A DNA stretch of 64,000 nucleotides from Ailanthus altissimus (taxonomy: Eukaryota > Streptophyta > Magnoliopsida > Sapindales > Simaroubaceae), in the NCBI GenBank assembly GCA_946807835.1, contig OX327690.1, forward strand, positions 6,234,501 to 6,298,500, read 5' to 3'. Both the position numbers and the translations under genes were made by a program. Positions 10,838 through 21,470 of the stretch are shown here, one piece after another. The notes beneath the pieces are model-generated. The model ran no database searches. It was not told the origin of the DNA and saw only the letters and a program-made list of their open reading frames with translations. Within the stretch, counting starts at the first letter, position 1, and every line of letters starts with the position of its first letter.

Positions 10838-13800
10838 AAATTTCCTTCTCAACCACAGCCAAACCCCAAAGGACAACATAACTCAAATGCATGTAGTTCA
10901 GGAAGCCAACACATGGATCAAGTTAAAGCAGTTATCACTCTTCAGAGTGGTAAAATTGTTGAAAAAGAAATTCCTGAACCTCATGAGAGCGATGAATCAA
11001 TCTCTAAGGAAAGTGTTGAACCTACACTTAATGAAGAAAACACTAAACCCTCACCTCCACCCCCATTTCCTCATGCATTACGTAATACTAAGAAGATGAA
11101 TCACAATCCTGAAATTTTTGAAATCTTCAAACAGATAAAAGTTAATATTCCTTTACTGGATGCTATTAAACAGGTTCCTTCTTATGCAAAAATTTTGAAA
11201 GACTTATGCACAGTAAAAAGAAAACTGAATGTGAAAAAGAAAGCATTTTTAGCTGAACAAGTAAGTGCCATTCTTCAGAACAATAATTCTTTGAAATATA
11301 AAGACCCTGGTTGTCCTACAATTTCATGTATTATTGGAAGTCATAAAATTGAACAAGCCTTACTTGATCTTGGTGCTAGTGTGAATTTATTGCCGTATTC
11401 AGTTTATCAGCAGCTTAATCTCGGGGAGTTAAAATCAACATCTGTAACTCTTTTACTTGCTGATAGATCAATAAAAGTACCAAGAGGGACATTGGAGGAT
11501 GTCTTAGTTCAAGTTGATAAATTCATATATCCTGTGGATTTTATCGTCTTGGATACAGAACCTGTCAAAGGATGTAATCCGATACCTGTTATTTTAGGTC
11601 GTCCATTTTTAGCAACTTCTAACGCTTTGATTAATTGCAGGAATGGAGTAATGAAGCTTTCATTTGGAAACATGACACTTAAACTCAATGTTTTTAATAT
11701 GTGTAAGCAACCATATGAAGATGAGGATGAAAGTGAAGAAGGTGACATGATTGAAACGATTGTGGAGGATCATATTCAAAAAGGGAGTTCTACCGATCCC
11801 TTAGAAATGTGTTTAATAAATTCATTTGAGTCAAATATACAATTAGATCCTGAAATCTCTGACATATGTTCTTTACTTGACTGTGCACAGGTGATTGAAA
11901 ATAAAATATGGAAACTAAAGTGTGAAGAATTAGGAGAAAATGAGGATAAAAAGAATGAAATTTCAAAGTTGGAGTTAAAACCTCTGCCTGAAGGACTGAA
12001 ATATGCATTTCTTGGAGAGAAACAAACTTACCCGGTGGTAATCGCTTCTACACTCACAAGTGAACAAGAAGATAAGTTGATTGAATTATTGAAAATGCAT
12101 AAAAATGCAATTAGGTGGATTTTAAAAGACATAAATGGTATTAATCCTTTGATTTGTACACATAGAATACACCTAGAGGATAATGCCAAAACTTTCCAAC
12201 AACCTCAAAGGAGATTAAATCCACATATGAAAGAGGTAGTGAGAGCTGAAGTTCTCAAATTACTTGAAGTAGGAATCATCTATCTGATCTCAAATAGTAA
12301 GTGGGTAAGTCCTACTCAGGTAGTACCAAAAAAATCTGGAATCACAGTCATTGAAAATGAAAAAGGTGAGTTAATACCAACTCGAGTCTTATCTAGTTGG
12401 AGGATGTGCATAGATTATAGAAAATTGAACTTGGCCACTAGAAAAGACCATTTTCCTTTACCATTCCTTGATCAGATTATAGAAAGAGTAGCAGGATATC
12501 CCTACTATTGCTTTCTAGATGGTTACTCTAGTTATTATCAAATTCCTATAGCACTAAAGGACCAAGAAAAGACTATATTCACATGTCCTTTTGGAACCTT
12601 TGCTTTTAGAAGAATGCCCTTTGGACTTTGTAATGCCCCAGCAACATTTCAGAGATGTATGTTAAGCATTTTTAGTGACATGATTGAGCATTATTTAGAA
12701 GTTTTCATGGATGATTTAACTGTGTTTGGAAATTCTTTTGATAATTGTCTTGAAAACTTAGAAAAGGTCTTAAAAAGATGTGAAGAAAAGAGTCTTGTAT
12801 TGAACTGGGAAAAATGTCATTACATGGTTACTTCTGGAATTGTTTTGGGACATATAGTATCTTCTAAAGGAATTGAAGTGGATAAGGCAAAAGTCGAACT
12901 CATTACACATTTGCCTCCACCAAAAACAGTCAGAGAAGTCCGATCCTTTTTAGGACATGCTGGATTCTATAGGAGGTTCATAAAAAACTTTAGTGCTATA
13001 TCTAAACCTCTTTGTAACCTCTTAGAAAAAGATGTATCATTTAAGTGGACTCAAGAGTGTCAAAATTTATTTGAAAAATTAATTGGCCTCTTAACATCTG
13101 CTCCTATCATACAATCTCCTGACTGGTCTTTACCTTTTGAGCTCATGTGTGATGCTAGTGACTACGCTGTTGGTGCTGTATTAGGACAAAGAAAGGAAGG
13201 TAAATCCTATGTAATTTATTACGCAAGTAGAGCTTTAAACAGTGCACAAATGAATTACACAACAACTGAAAAAGAACTACTTGCTGTAATATTTGCATTA
13301 GACAAATTTCGTTCTTACTTAATTGGTTCTTCAACTATTGTATTTACTGACCATGCTGCTGTAAGGTACTTAATGTCAAAACAGGATGCAAAACCAAGGC
13401 TAATTCGATGGATTCTATTGCTACAAGAATTTATTATCACTATCAAGGATAAGAAAGGAGCTGAGAATGTTGTTGCAGATCACTTATCAAGACTCACACC
13501 AGATTCATCAACAGAAATAACACCTATTAATGATTCTTTTCCCGATGAATTTTTATTTTCTACTGTTACAATGCCCTGGTATGCTAATATTGTTAATTTT
13601 CTTGTAACAGGAGAAATGCCACCTCAATGGAATGCTCAAGACAAAAGAAAATTTTTAACGGAGGTGAGAAAGTTTTATTGGGATGATCCTTATCTCTTTA
13701 AATATTGTCGTGATCAAATATTTCGAAGATGCATACCCGACAATGAGGTAAATAAAGTTATTGAATTTTGTCATTCTGAAGCATGTGGGGGACATTTCTC

Positions 13801-14865
13801 ATCAAAGAAAACAGCTGCAAAAATCTTGCAGTGTGGATTTTATTGGCCCACTTTATTTAAAGATACACGTGCATTTTGTATAACTTGTGAAAATTGTCAA
13901 AAGTTGGGATCAATTTCAAAACGAAACATGATGCCTTTGAACCTCATTCTTGTTATTGAAATCTTTGATTGTTGGGGGATAGATTTCATGGGACCATTTC
14001 CGTTATCATTTGGATTTACGTATATCTTAGTTGCAGTAGATTATGTCTCAAAATGGATTGAGGCTATTCCATGTCGACATAAGGACCATAAAACAGTCAT
14101 GAAATTTTTTTAAGAAAATATCTTAAGTCGATTTGGAATCCCTCGAGCCATTATAAGTGATGGGGGTAAGCATTTTTGTAATAGACCATTTGAAACATTA
14201 GTGAAAAAATATGGTATTACTCATAAAGTTGCCACCCCTTATCATCCTCAGACAAGTGGACAAGTTGAATTAGCAAATAGGGAGATAAAACAAATTTTAG
14301 AAAAAACTGTAAACCCAAATCGCAAAGATTGGTCTTTAAGACTAATTGATGCACTGTGGGCTTATAGAACTGCTTTTAAAACTTCATTGGGTATGTCTCC
14401 CTATAGGATAGTTTATGGAAAACCTTGTCACTTACCTGTGGAACTTGAGCATAAAGCCTATTGGGCTATTAAAACTTTCAATGAAAATCTTGATTCTGCT
14501 GGACACATACGTAAATTACAAATAAATGAACTTGAAGAAATGATGCATATGAGAATTCAAAAATTCATAAAGCTAAAATTAAAGCCTTTCATGATAAAAA
14601 AATTCAGAGAAAAACATTTGACACCGGTCAGAAGGTTTTGCTTTATAATTCTCGACTTCACATATTCCCTGAAAAATTAAGATCAAGATGGAGTGGCCCT
14701 TTTATTGTGAAACATGTGTACTCTTATGGAACAATTGACATTGAAAATCCTAGAAATGGGAATGTGTTTAAGGTAAATGGGCAAAGACTCAAGCCGTTTC
14801 TAGAAAACCAAGCTTTTCATGAAGAATTTACGTTCCTGTCAGATCCTTGTTACGAGACCAATTAA
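10838..14865 (+). pseudogene. pol: Athila pol (protease, RT, RNase H, integrase), broken
   Basis: Pol continues in the gag frame. An aspartic protease (LDLGASVNLLPYSVY) has its Asp codon at 11366. Reverse transcriptase spans about 12340-12930, with the FMDD catalytic box at 12704-12715. RNase H follows (LMCDASDYAVGAVLG, TEKELLAV, FTDHAA; about 13120-13500). Integrase has a His-Cys zinc region (CGGHF, CENCQ), catalytic Asp in WGIDFMGPFP and ISDGG, and Glu in [15 protein letters not shown] at 14111-14113 cuts integrase between the catalytic Asp residues. A one-base deletion near 14556-14566 shifts the frame, after which the C-terminal segment ([17 protein letters not shown]) resumes and ends at 14865. 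The long open stretch before the TAA (1066 codons) fits recent decay. Confidence 0.95.
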
Positions 14866-14905
14866 TCTTTGTTTTATATATTTACATATTTATATATATT
14901 TATTC

Positions 14906-14934
14906 TTCTTCTAACATTTTTTTTTTACTTGCAG
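14906..14934 (+). promoter_or_regulatory. Candidate 3' splice acceptor between pol and the accessory ORFs
   Basis: A pyrimidine run ends in TTTACTTGCAG|GTT (intron end 14934), 69 bases after the pol stop and 146 bases before the ATG of the next ORF. Together with the leader donor it resembles the layout used to express env from a spliced RNA in retroviruses and some Athila elements. Confidence 0.45.
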
Positions 14935-15080
14935 GTTAATTTAGTAGTTTTGTTAAAGTTTTGTTTTGCACCCCGGTTAAGTGGCGGATAACGATACTCC
15001 GTGATATTTCAAATCGGTTTTGTCAGTTTTCCATAATTACTGATATCTTCTCTTCTTTCCCCTTTTCTAAAAAAAAAAAA

Positions 15081-15629
15081 ATGGATGACATTCTAAAAAA
15101 TTTGAAAAAACGTTTTCCCTCATTGCCTCAAAATTCTTTGAAGAAAATTTACCAAGCAAGATGTGAAAAATTAAGGTTATTAATGATTATGAATATACCT
15201 GTTGATTTACGTTGGTTAATTGAAGCCAAAGTTAGATTGACAGGTGAATTTTCAGACTCATTAATTTCCTACATGCCTGGCTTAGGTAAAAGCTCTTTTT
15301 CAAAAAAACGAAGAGCAAAACGATTAAATGTTTGTTACAAGTGTGCACGCACGACTTGCAACACACATTGCCGCACTTTAGGAATGGTGTCTGTAAATCG
15401 TGAAGATAAAATTAGGTTCATTAAGGATGGCCTGAGTAAGGAGTCTTTAGATAATATCTTATCGACTCTTGAGACGCATCCTAGTGGATATGTGCATATT
15501 GCAATTCATGAATTATGGGACATATTCCTAAAAGAACATAAGCGGTACAGTCTCGGGAATCTGACTTTAAAAGACCCTGTTTGTCAATTTATAAGAAAAT
15601 TGGATGGGAAGCCTATCCCCGACCCATAG
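15081..15629 (+). CDS. Uninterrupted retroelement accessory ORF: basic protein with Cys-rich finger-like motif
   Basis: I do not recognise the family. The frame is open from 14961 (222 codons), but the ATG at 15081 is the likelier start: it follows an A12 run, has A at -3 and G at +4, and begins a protein-like sequence of 182 residues (MDDILKNLKKRFP). The chain is Lys/Arg rich, with an NLS-like block (KKRRAKR) immediately followed by C-X2-C-X4-C-X3-C (CYKCARTTCNTHC). No signal peptide or membrane segment is visible, so it is not a classical env-like protein. A basic block directly before a short Cys cluster is also the layout of the small nucleic-acid-binding proteins of carlaviruses and relatives, some of which suppress RNA silencing. 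The Cys spacing here differs, so that link is only a lead. It is the only ORF of the element without a break. Confidence 0.6.
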   Translation: MDDILKNLKKRFPSLPQNSLKKIYQARCEKLRLLMIMNIPVDLRWLIEAKVRLTGEFSDSLISYMPGLGKSSFSKKRRAKRLNVCYKCARTTCNTHCRTLGMVSVNREDKIRFIKDGLSKESLDNILSTLETHPSGYVHIAIHELWDIFLKEHKRYSLGNLTLKDPVCQFIRKLDGKPIPDP

Positions 15630-15771
15630 AGGGCGTTTAAGCCGTTACTGGATGTAAAATCAGAGGAAGATGTGAGCCACAATCACAACTACGTGTATAT
15701 ATTTACTATAGCTGTTATTTTTAAATGTTTCATTTCAAACTCAAATGTCTTTTCAATAATCAACCACCTAT

Positions 15772-15974
15772 AATCCTTTTTGAAAATTTTGCATTTTAAG
15801 CCGACTACCCATGTGACTTTTCCAGCTAACAAATTGAAAATTGGTAAAAGGTGTTGAATCTTGTATTTCAAGCCAATAGCCATGTGATTTAACTTTGCAA
15901 TACCTTTTGGCTCTATAAATACATTGCATTATTTCTGCATCTTTGTACAAACTCAAAATCATTCAAGAGAGAGG
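15772..15974 (+). promoter_or_regulatory. Possible internal promoter and leader ahead of the LOG copy
   Basis: TATAAATA at 15914-15921 lies 54 bases before the LOG ATG at 15975. Upstream, two related blocks repeat a TTT(A/C)AAGCC ... CCATGTGA core (about 15795 and 15868). A native-looking leader with TATA box suggests that the copy could be transcribed on its own. No experimental support is available here. Confidence 0.4.
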
Positions 15975-16639
15975 ATGAGTGTAATCATGGAAGGATCATC
16001 AACTCGTAAATTCACAAAAATTTGTGTCTTTTGTGGATCCAGCCCTGGAAAAACTAGTGAGTTTATAGAAGCAGCAGAAACCCTTGGTAAGATGTTAGCT
16101 GAGCGCAATATTCATTTAGTATATGGGGAGGTAGTCTTGGATTAATGGAACGTATGGCAACCGCTGCACAAAATAATGGCAGTCAAGTTTTGGGTATCAT
16201 ACCAAAAGCTCTAGCTGTTGGAGACATTGTAGGAAAAATAATTGGGGATGAGTTACAGGTATCATCAATGCATGAACGAATTTCTTTTATGCTTCGTAAT
16301 GCTGATGCTTTCATAGCTCTACTTGGAGGTTTCGGAACATTGGAGGAAATTTTTCAAATTGTCTCATAGGCACAATTGCAAATCCATAAAAAATCCATTG
16401 GTTTGTTAAATGTTGATGGTTTTTATAATGGGTTGTTATCTTTTCTTGACTATGCGATGGAAAAACAATTCGTCTCATCTGCAGCACGACAGATCCTCAT
16501 TTCTGCTTCAACTGTTGATCAGTTACTCGATGAACTACAAGCTTTTACACCTCTATCTAATCCAACAATGAGTCAGATAGATTGGTATACTGATAACAGT
16601 GAAAAGAAACGCATGATAGATTTGACGCTTCGTCTGTAG
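15975..16639 (+). pseudogene. LOG: LOG-type cytokinin riboside 5'-monophosphate phosphoribohydrolase, captured intronless copy
   Basis: LOG enzymes hydrolyse cytokinin nucleoside monophosphates to active free bases in the cytosol or nucleus. The match is clear over the full length of about 220 residues: KICVFCGSSPGK at the N-terminus, LVYGG then GSLGLM, GIIPKAL, MHER, ADAFIAL, GGFGTLEE, AQLQIHKKSIGLLNVDGFYN, and a C-terminus ending TLRL. Plant LOG genes usually have several introns and none is present, so this looks like a reverse-transcribed copy. Three lesions are visible: a one-base deletion in a G run at 16125-16128, a TAG at 16367-16369 where the family has Trp, and CTT for CCT at 16322-16324, turning the conserved PGGxGTxxE motif into LGGFGTLEE. 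It is on the element's coding strand between pol and the polypurine tract, inside the LTRs. The start chosen gives MSVIMEGSS; a second Met lies four codons later. Confidence 0.92.
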
Positions 16640-18050
16640 CCTATCTATTTCTATATATTTTTAAACTTTTTTGTGTGGCTTGTTTTATTTTTTTTGTGTG
16701 GCTTGTTTTATTTTGTTGCAGGTTTAATTTTCAATAAAAGATGTTTCAGGTGATATCTTCTATATTTTACTCTTTCTATATTTTGACATTGAGGACAATG
16801 TCTCAATCTGGTTGGGGGGAGGATAGTTGATATATAATGTTAGTGTTAATTATTTTATTTTGTTGTTGTTATCACTTTGTTATGTAAAAAAAAAATTATC
16901 ATGAATGGCGTGAGTAAAATGTTCATTTATGTATTCTTGAGACGCATTCTAGTTCTAGAATGGCAGAGTAAAGAGTACATTATAAAATTTTGAAACGCAT
17001 TCTAATTGGTTTATTTTTAATGCATTTTATGTATAATTGTTTGTTGCTTAAGTTTTTGGTAACTCTTGCGTAAATAAATTTGCTTTACTATCGATGTATG
17101 ATTTCAAAATTGTTTAGTTTAAATCACTTTGTCTATTTAGGTTACTAAGGAATAACTTCTGAAATTATTTCTTGAGAACAATATTAAGCCTTGTGGTAAG
17201 ATGGATGATTCAATATATATAGTCAAGAGAATTTCCATGTTTAAGTATACATATTATTTTCTAAACTCACATATCTTTTGTGAGTGAGTGGAGAGGTTTG
17301 AGATAACAGCTTACGAACTTTCATTGATCTTTTGAAATGGTTAATTTTTATTTGGAATGACATTATTTGGGATGATGAATGATTTGGTTGCTTAGCTGAA
17401 GGATATAAAAAAAAAATTGGAAAAGTATTATGGTGATAAATTGCTCTTATGTTGTAATGATTCCTTATGTCTTTCAAAAAAAGAAAAAAAATGAATGAAA
17501 AAAAAAAATTTTTAAAAAAAGAAAAGAAAGAAAAGAAGTCAATTCAGTTCAATAAAGTCTTCATTCAATTTTAGAAGACTAAAGTCATTAGGAAGCAATC
17601 TTATCACCGAATTCTATATTCGTAAGATTCGCATTAAATAATTAAAGTCTTGAAGCTGGCATTTGGCAATAATGGTTTGACTCTAAATATTTGATTTTCC
17701 TATCTTTGGATCAATGTTAGTTTGTCTGTCTGTCCTTAAATGTAACTTTTTCTTGAGCGATTATCTGTTTTCCAACTCCATGAGTGAAATCCTAAGTCAT
17801 TAAACAAGGTATTCACCTGTAAGGATATGGAGTTGAGGCTTTTACTTGGAACATTTTTAAGGCTATATATGTTGTGGTTTGTGGTAAGAAGGCTTTGGCT
17901 TAATTCACACACACACAAAAATATTTTTGGAAGTTATGATTGAAATAACCTTTATAGCGATTGTGATTTTAAAACTGACGTTTTGTTTGAAATACTTAGG
18001 TAGTGTTCAAATTTTATTTATGCTCGAATTGCTAGGGACTAGCAATAAGC
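16640..18050 (+). other. Untranslated 3' region of the Athila element
   Basis: There is no coding sequence. It includes a 23-bp tandem duplication (TGTGTGGCTTGTTTTATTTT unit, 16672-16716), a second acceptor-like TTGTTGCAG ending at 16721, and a conserved hairpin with G-run (listed separately). An A-rich tract lies near 17476-17535. Long non-coding 3' regions are common in Athila elements. Confidence 0.7.
16785..16825 (+). other. GACATTG-AGGA-CAATGTC inverted repeat followed by G-run
   Basis: A perfect 7-bp inverted repeat with an AGGA loop (16785-16802) is followed by GGTTGGGGGGAGGA. From memory, ATTGAGGACAAT followed by a G-run recurs in Athila and related elements after the coding region. 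It may be a second (central) plus-strand priming site or an RNA signal; its function is not established here. Confidence 0.55.
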
Positions 18051-18063
18051 CAGTTGGGGGGTG
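18051..18063 (+). other. Polypurine tract
   Basis: CAGTTGGGGGGTG abuts the first base of the 3' LTR (18064). It is the expected plus-strand primer site. Confidence 0.75.
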
Positions 18064-19494
18064 TGATGAACACTTGAAATTACACATTTAATAAGAGTTT
18101 TACATGATTGTTTTGTATTACTAGTGTATTTAATTTTCTTAACTTAAGTATGTTTACAATATTGTACTTAATTATCTTATAACTATTTTATGGCAGGTTC
18201 GGTAAAATGGGAATAACGTTCTACCTAAAGATCCAATTGAGGTGATTTTTAATCCTATACAGAGCTGACTCAATGGACTAACATATTGTATTTCACAAAA
18301 CATTGTAAATTCGAGTGTTTAGAGGGTGAAAATTTGCCTAGAATAGAATTGATCTGCAGTACAGGCCCAGTTTGAACAGTTATCAGTATTTGGCCCATAA
18401 CTATAGAAATACGTATCTAATACGTATGAGATCACTCAATTTGGAAAGATAAGAGACTTATCTACAACTTTTATGTTTTGAGTGACAGCTAATTCGAATC
18501 ACATCAATTCCAAATTGGATAATCAAGTGGGTGCCCAAGTGATAATGAATGCAAATTATTTTGTCACTATTCTTGACTTTCATCAACCAAGTGGTTCCCT
18601 CCAAATTTGTCTCGATTTATCCATGGTTTTCTATAAATAGGTGGCTTATTTATGCCTAAAGAATGTAATTAGAAAGTTAGAATTTAGTTCAAAATACTTT
18701 TCCTTTGTATCAATTTCCTTATACTATTATTTCTCTTGTTTACTATTAAGTCATGTTATTTCTTCTTCCATTTCTTTTCTTTTCATTTAGTTTTATTATG
18801 TCCAAATAATTTTGTTTAAGCTAAGGTGAAAGGGTGAAGCTCTTGGCAAGGTAATAAGATATGTTTAATATTTATTCATGAATTTAATGCTTCATTTTTA
18901 AGTTATGCAAATTTATATATGATGTATTTATTTTGTTTGTAGAATTAATACCTTTTCTTCTAAAGTGGTGATTCTTGATTTATTATTGACAAACTTAATA
19001 CTTGACACAATAAATTCTTGAAACCATTTACAAGATTTGGTTTATATAACCTTTCTTGTAAAGTGGGAGTCTTGATTTATTGTAGACAAATATAAAGATT
19101 GGCATAATAAATACTTGAACCCATTTATAAGATTTGGTGTATAATAATTAAAAACAATAAATACTAATTAATATATAAATGATGATGAACTTTAATTGCT
19201 ATATTTTCCAGTTGGAACCTTCTTTGTGTGAGGATTCCAATTGAGTTATAAAAAAATTATATATATTCTTATTTCTTATGCCAAGAGTGAATCTCCATAA
19301 CCTTAGCTTTTTATTTGAATTGGTTAATTGAAATAATATTTGCAAACATCTTATACTGCATTAATTATCTTTAAAGTGTTTATAATTTGTAATTTTAATT
19401 CTACTTCCCTGTGGATCGACCCCGTTCTCATCGGGTTATTTATTACTTCGACAATCCTGCACTTGGGAATAACTTCTATATTCTGGACGTGTCA
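18064..19494 (+). repeat. 3' LTR of the Athila element
   Basis: It is 1431 bp, aligned end to end with 7462-8892. I counted six differences, all transitions, and no indels, giving about 99.6% identity. It is followed by CATAG, repeating the five bases before the 5' LTR. Confidence 0.97.
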
Positions 19495-19499
19495 CATAG

Positions 19500-21130
19500 C
19501 CATGGAATAATTCATTCAAACATGTCCAAATCTTTTTCATAAAGTAAAAGTTCAATATATATTTTAAATAATCTTTATTTTTGATAAATTAAAATTTTGA
19601 TCAAACACCCATTGATGATTTGAAAATCACATCTTGATCATTAAAAAGCCAAAAGAAAGGTAAAAAATTAAGGAAAATGATGAAGGAACGATGACCCAAA
19701 GATAAAAAACACAATTGTTTCACAATTTCAATTTACAAGGTATGGAGTCATATAACTATTAATGTGTATTAAGGGTGTTTGCATGTGATTATGTATATAT
19801 TGATTAATTTTAAAATGCATGTCCAACACATATTAGTACAACAGAATTGAAATCAATTAATCAATAAACATATATAGAATTGAATCAAATACAATATGAA
19901 AATCTAGAATTACTCACCCTTGAAGTCATTTAGTGAAGAATCAAGCTTCCAAAGCTCATCCGAAATGATCCCGTTAATAAATTCTAGCCCGTAACAATTT
20001 AATGGGATTACAAAACTAGAATGACAACATCTTAATCTCCAACAAGATCAATTTTCAATTTCAAATTAGTTCACCATTTGAACTTTTCTCTCATTTGGCC
20101 AAAATATGAAATTCGAATTTTATTACAATATTTGTAAAAATTAGCTTATATATGGCCACACAAATGGAAAACTATTTACAACATTTGTAAAGTTTGAAAC
20201 ACTTGGCCAATAAAATGCTTGACACTTGTCTTTCATATATTCCATGTATGAAGACAAGTGTCCCACTTTACTTGTCACTTGTCACCCATTAAATTCATGC
20301 ATATGACATGTGTCATTCATACATCAGATGCATTTACTATGAACACTCATTTTTCTACTAAGAACATGTCGAGAGGTAATAAATAAACAAACTTCGATCA
20401 TAAAATTCTAATTTTCAAGACCAGTCCTAAATTAACTGCATAAACATTTGAAAAGCTTTCAACTTCAAAGACTAAAACAACAGCATATAGAAAGGACAAG
20501 ATCTCATGTCCTGTTTTCTTTTCTTTTTTCACACTTTCTTAGCTAACAACAACACTGTAAAAAACTTTCTTTAAGAAAATTGAAAACATGAGATTTTGTT
20601 TTCTTACTCTATAAACACCATCATTTTTTTTATAAATACAAATATTAGGATTAATTTTTATCTATAATTTTAGTTTATATAGGTTTTTTCTTAATGAAAT
20701 TTAAAATATAATATATATTCTTATGTTTAAGAGGACTTATTTTGATAATTTTGTAAAATAACATGTAATTTTAAATTTTAGCAAGATATAAGAGGGTGGC
20801 ATGCAATATTTACCTTCTATCTTTTTATTTACTAGACCTTCGGTAGAAGGTTTTGAGTGCAAATGATGTTGAATCTTTGAATACACACTAACGCAATCTA
20901 ATGGCTCTCCAATGTAGATGTACCACACCAGTTAAATGTTGGTAAAAGGACCCTTTCTTTATTTTTCTTTATTCATAACTACAAAGATAAATAAAAATCT
21001 CTTTCAAATGGGAGATTGTCAAAAAGATTTGTATTTTTTTAACGATCAAATACATCGTGTAGGAACTTTTAGTTTAAGAATATGGGAACTTAAGTGTAAT
21101 ACACTAAAATTTATAAGTATTCTTTAGATT
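19500..21130. other. Spacer or unassigned repeat fragment with a perfect-arm hairpin
   Basis: No gene is supported. A 42-base inverted repeat lies at 20221-20262 (GACACTTGTCTT against AAGACAAGTGTC). The surrounding sequence has slightly higher complexity than true spacer and may be part of an old LTR, but I found no paired copy in the window. Confidence 0.4.
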
Positions 21131-21139
21131 ATATTTTGT

Positions 21140-21470
21140 AACTTATACATATGCTTAGATAATGTTATACTTGATGATGAATATGACCTAACACAAACAC
21201 TTAACAAACAAGTACCTAATTTGATCATCTCTGGATGACTCATTCATCAATATTTTATGCATATGCTTAGGTAATGTTATGCTTAATGATGAATATGATC
21301 TAACACAAATACTTAGCAAGTAAGTACCTAAATTGATCCTATCTTGATGACTCATTCATAAAAAACTTTTATATATATGCTTAGATAATATTATGCTTAG
21401 TGATGAATATATATAACCTAACACAAACACTTAGCAAACAATTATCCAATTTGATGACTCATTTACAAAC
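21140..21470. repeat. Tandem repeat, about 113-bp unit x3
   Basis: Three successive copies begin with ATATGCTTAG(A/G)TAAT and contain GATGAATATGA, CTAACACAAA, CTTA(A/G)CAA and GATGACTCATT in the same order. They lie just left of a TATA-like ACTATAAATAGATGG (about 21527) and may belong to one LTR-like block. Confidence 0.75.

Larger units (their letters stand above)
7462..19494 (+). mobile_element. Complete Athila-type Ty3/gypsy LTR retrotransposon with two extra ORFs, including a LOG copy
   Basis: A 12,033-bp element is bounded by two 1431-bp LTRs that begin TG and end CA, and flanked by the 5-bp duplication CATAG (7457-7461 and 19495-19499). The order is 5' LTR, tRNA-Asp-type primer-binding site, leader with five hairpin units, gag-pol in one frame, a splice-acceptor-like site, a small basic ORF, a LOG copy, a conserved hairpin with G-run, polypurine tract and 3' LTR. 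Pol domain order (protease, RT, RNase H, integrase) is Ty3/gypsy. Motifs such as GGHFSSKKTA and [12 protein letters not shown] match the Athila lineage. I counted six LTR differences, all transitions, so insertion is recent. Gag-pol carries four stops and one frameshift, so the copy is not autonomous. Confidence 0.95.

Noticed and set aside
10556..12008. Minus-strand ORFs within gag-pol
   Set aside because: They are antisense shadows of the gag-pol frame.
14961..15080. Upstream start for the basic ORF
   Set aside because: The 40 extra residues end in a lysine run made by the poly(A) tract, and the ATG at 15081 has the better context.
14866..16640. Classical env-like gene of Athila elements
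   Set aside because: No signal peptide, membrane segment or long env-like frame is seen; the space is filled by the small basic ORF and LOG.
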